From JAJPKE01 sp052143275 (GTDB lineage Bacteria > Chloroflexota > Ktedonobacteria > Ktedonobacterales > JADMIN01): a stretch of DNA of 6,173 nucleotides. The translations under genes and the position numbers were made by a program. Location: the NCBI GenBank assembly GCA_052143275.1, contig JBKQTH010000253.1:1-6173 (forward strand). Direction: 5' to 3'. Below, piece by piece: positions 4,534-6,173 of the stretch. Positions within the stretch are counted from its first letter, which is position 1, and each line of letters opens with the position of its first letter. Below the pieces are notes generated by a model. The model was not told the DNA's origin and searched no databases. It saw nothing but the letters and a program-made list of their open reading frames with translations.

Positions 4534-6102
4534 GTGAGAGGAATACTGGACAGTTACATGGCAGCTATCGAACGCCGCGTTGGAGTCACACCTGCTGAGC
4601 GTTACCTCCAGCAACTCTGTGACCACTCTTTCCTCTCGCTCTGGAGCTATGCGGGCGTACACCGGGACCAAGGACGTGTGGGCGGCAAGGGGGACGGCCG
4701 AGAGCTATGTGACCTTCTCGTTGTTTTCGGCGATCACATTCTCCTGTTTTCGGATAAGTATTGTGAGTATCCTAACACTGAGAACGCTGAAACTAACTGG
4801 AAGCGCTGGTACAAGAAGGCAGTACGCAAATCGGCAGATCAACTCTGGGGTGCAGAGAGCCACATACTAGCGCATCCGAATACGCTCTACTTGGATCCGG
4901 CCTGCTCGCAGCCCTTCCCTATTCCCCTGCCTGATAAGACCCGAGCTCGGGTCCACCGGATTGCCGTTGCCCACGGTGCCGCTCAACAGTGTCGTGCGCA
5001 TTTTGGGAGCGCAAGCGCGAGCCTAACGATTGACACCAGTGTGGTTGGAGATGCCGATCTTTTCACAATTGGGCAGGTCGACACCGACAGAGGCTACGTC
5101 CATGTATTTGATGATGAAACGCTCGACATAATCATGGACGCGCTCGACTCGATCACAGATTTCGTACAGTATTTGACGCGCAAGGAGTGTTTGCTTACCA
5201 GTGGACGCCGTATCCTTGTGCCCGGAGAGGAAAACCTGCTCGCCTTTTACCTTCAAAACGTGAACGAACAGGGTGAACATGACTTTGTGTTACCAAACGG
5301 GAAACAGTTCAATGATTATGACAGCATCAGCCTTCCTGAAGGCCTGTGGGAAGACTTCTGTGCCGATCCCCAACGTATGGCACAGATTGCTGCTAACGAA
5401 GTCAGTTATGCGTGGGACGCTCTTATTGAAGTATTTGGCAAGCACGCCTGGGCTGGGACTCAATACTATACGACTAAGCCAGGCATAGAGCATTCCGAGC
5501 GCATTCTGCGTTTCCTTGCCCAAGAGACGCGCTTCAGACGGCGCCTGTTGGCACGTGCACTTATCGAGGTGATAGAGCAAACACCGATCCCCAAAACGGG
5601 ATTCGCCAAGCTCTCTCGGATCATTCCACCACTTACCAATGATCTATATTATGTATTCTTGGCGATGTCCCGGCCATCAATTGCATCGCACGAGGACTAT
5701 CGCGAATTCCGAAGGGAGTACCTGTCTGCTCACTGCCTAGTAACGAAACTCTTGTATCCAAATGCACAAGACATAGTCGGAATCGCGACAGAACCAGGAG
5801 GGCACCAAGATGACCAGAGCTCGGAGGACGCCCTGTACTTTGATGGACGGCTATGGGATGACGACATGCGCGTCGAGGCCGAACGATTGCAGCGCGAAGT
5901 GGGAATCCTAACCAATGTCTCTGAGTCACACCGAATCGAGCGAGATTATCCCCTCTTGCAGCAGCCGGACACATCGTACGTAACTGCTCAACTTCCGCCA
6001 CGTAAGCCTAAGATTAGACAAATGCCACTCACAAACAGGCAAAGAAATATGCAGTGCCCCTGTGGCAGTGGTAGGAAGTATAAGCACTGCCATGGCACTT
6101 AG
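4534..6102 (+). CDS. Large protein with nuclease-like N-terminal motif and C-terminal SEC-C zinc motif
   Basis: 522 residues from GTG 4534; ATG 4558 (residue 9) is an alternative, and neither has a well-spaced ribosome binding site. Near the N-terminus GRELCDLLVVFGDHILLFSDK (residues 55-75) reads like a beta-hairpin of a restriction-endonuclease fold: Glu57, Asp60 and D74-K75 could form a variant PD-(D/E)XK centre, with Ser73 where D/E is usual. Conserved-looking aromatic blocks follow (NWKRWYKKAV, SADQLWGAESH, residues 88-110). The middle (about 170-490) is mixed alpha/beta without a known motif and no membrane segment. The end, CPCGSGRKYKHCHG (508-521), is a textbook SEC-C motif: Cys508, Cys510, Cys519 and His520 bind zinc, as in SecA and many uncharacterised proteins. 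SEC-C alone does not make this a SecA; no ATPase motifs are present. The gene stands alone on its strand and is probably cytosolic. Nuclease activity is a guess; a role in defence or in the mobile element is plausible. Confidence 0.75.
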   Translation: MRGILDSYMAAIERRVGVTPAERYLQQLCDHSFLSLWSYAGVHRDQGRVGGKGDGRELCDLLVVFGDHILLFSDKYCEYPNTENAETNWKRWYKKAVRKSADQLWGAESHILAHPNTLYLDPACSQPFPIPLPDKTRARVHRIAVAHGAAQQCRAHFGSASASLTIDTSVVGDADLFTIGQVDTDRGYVHVFDDETLDIIMDALDSITDFVQYLTRKECLLTSGRRILVPGEENLLAFYLQNVNEQGEHDFVLPNGKQFNDYDSISLPEGLWEDFCADPQRMAQIAANEVSYAWDALIEVFGKHAWAGTQYYTTKPGIEHSERILRFLAQETRFRRRLLARALIEVIEQTPIPKTGFAKLSRIIPPLTNDLYYVFLAMSRPSIASHEDYREFRREYLSAHCLVTKLLYPNAQDIVGIATEPGGHQDDQSSEDALYFDGRLWDDDMRVEAERLQREVGILTNVSESHRIERDYPLLQQPDTSYVTAQLPPRKPKIRQMPLTNRQRNMQCPCGSGRKYKHCHGT

Positions 6103-6127
6103 AAGACATCTGCCAAAAGTCAACATT

Positions 6128-6144
6128 AAGTAAGCTCGTTACTT
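6128..6144. repeat. Small hairpin after the SEC-C gene
   Basis: AAGTAA (6128-6133) and TTACTT (6139-6144) form a 6-bp, AT-rich stem with a five-base loop, 26 bases after the stop codon. There is no T-run after it, so it is at best a weak terminator. The last bases of the window hold nothing else recognisable. Confidence 0.25.
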
Positions 6145-6173
6145 GGCTTCTGTATGAGAGCGAAACGACTTTG

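Noticed and set aside
5633..6001. 122-residue open frame on the minus strand
   Set aside because: It is antisense to the SEC-C gene, which has clear motifs and continuous coding character.
4534..6102. SecA or a preprotein translocase subunit
   Set aside because: Only the C-terminal SEC-C motif is shared; there is no Walker A or DEAD motor domain.

Overview
The window reads as bacterial DNA in two parts of different character. The left 2.4 kb is GC-rich and well ordered. A drug-efflux transporter of the MFS DHA2 (EmrB/QacA-like) type and a TetR-family regulator are transcribed away from each other, with a perfect 36-bp palindrome between their starts. A further membrane-protein gene follows the transporter on the same strand and runs off the left edge. 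This is the usual layout of a self-regulated efflux locus. No gene fixes the species. The mix of a GC-rich TetR/MFS pair, an IS982-type remnant and lower-GC accessory genes would fit a soil Chloroflexota (Ktedonobacteria-like) or actinobacterial chromosome, and I hold this only weakly.

From about 2430 to 3480 the window is mobile-element debris. A 390-base stretch with no recognisable gene holds a short inverted repeat and a pair of 17-bp direct repeats. Then comes the start of an IS982-family transposase (GTG at 2816, good ribosome binding site), which carries a frameshift or deletion and is fused in frame to the C-terminal catalytic part of a tyrosine recombinase. The recombinase is itself frameshifted just before its end. 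Thirty-six bases later, on the minus strand, lies the 3' half of a tRNA-Arg(UCU) gene, from the anticodon loop to the encoded CCA, with no 5' half. Next to it are repeated GTCTCGAT words and a perfect tandem 12-bp repeat. Together these look like an integrase attachment site (tRNA core plus arm-type sites) at the edge of an integrated element.

The right half (3480-6173) has lower GC and looks like island cargo. It holds a stand-alone zinc metalloprotease domain resembling the FtsH/M41 peptidase but lacking the AAA ATPase (minus strand), a divergent small gene that seems to be broken by a one-base frameshift, a possible 57-codon gene, and a 522-residue protein. That protein has a possible PD-(D/E)XK-like nuclease motif near its N-terminus and a SEC-C zinc motif at its C-terminus. 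I cannot assign a pathway to these genes. Their place beside an attachment site suggests accessory functions, possibly defence or element maintenance; this is inference.
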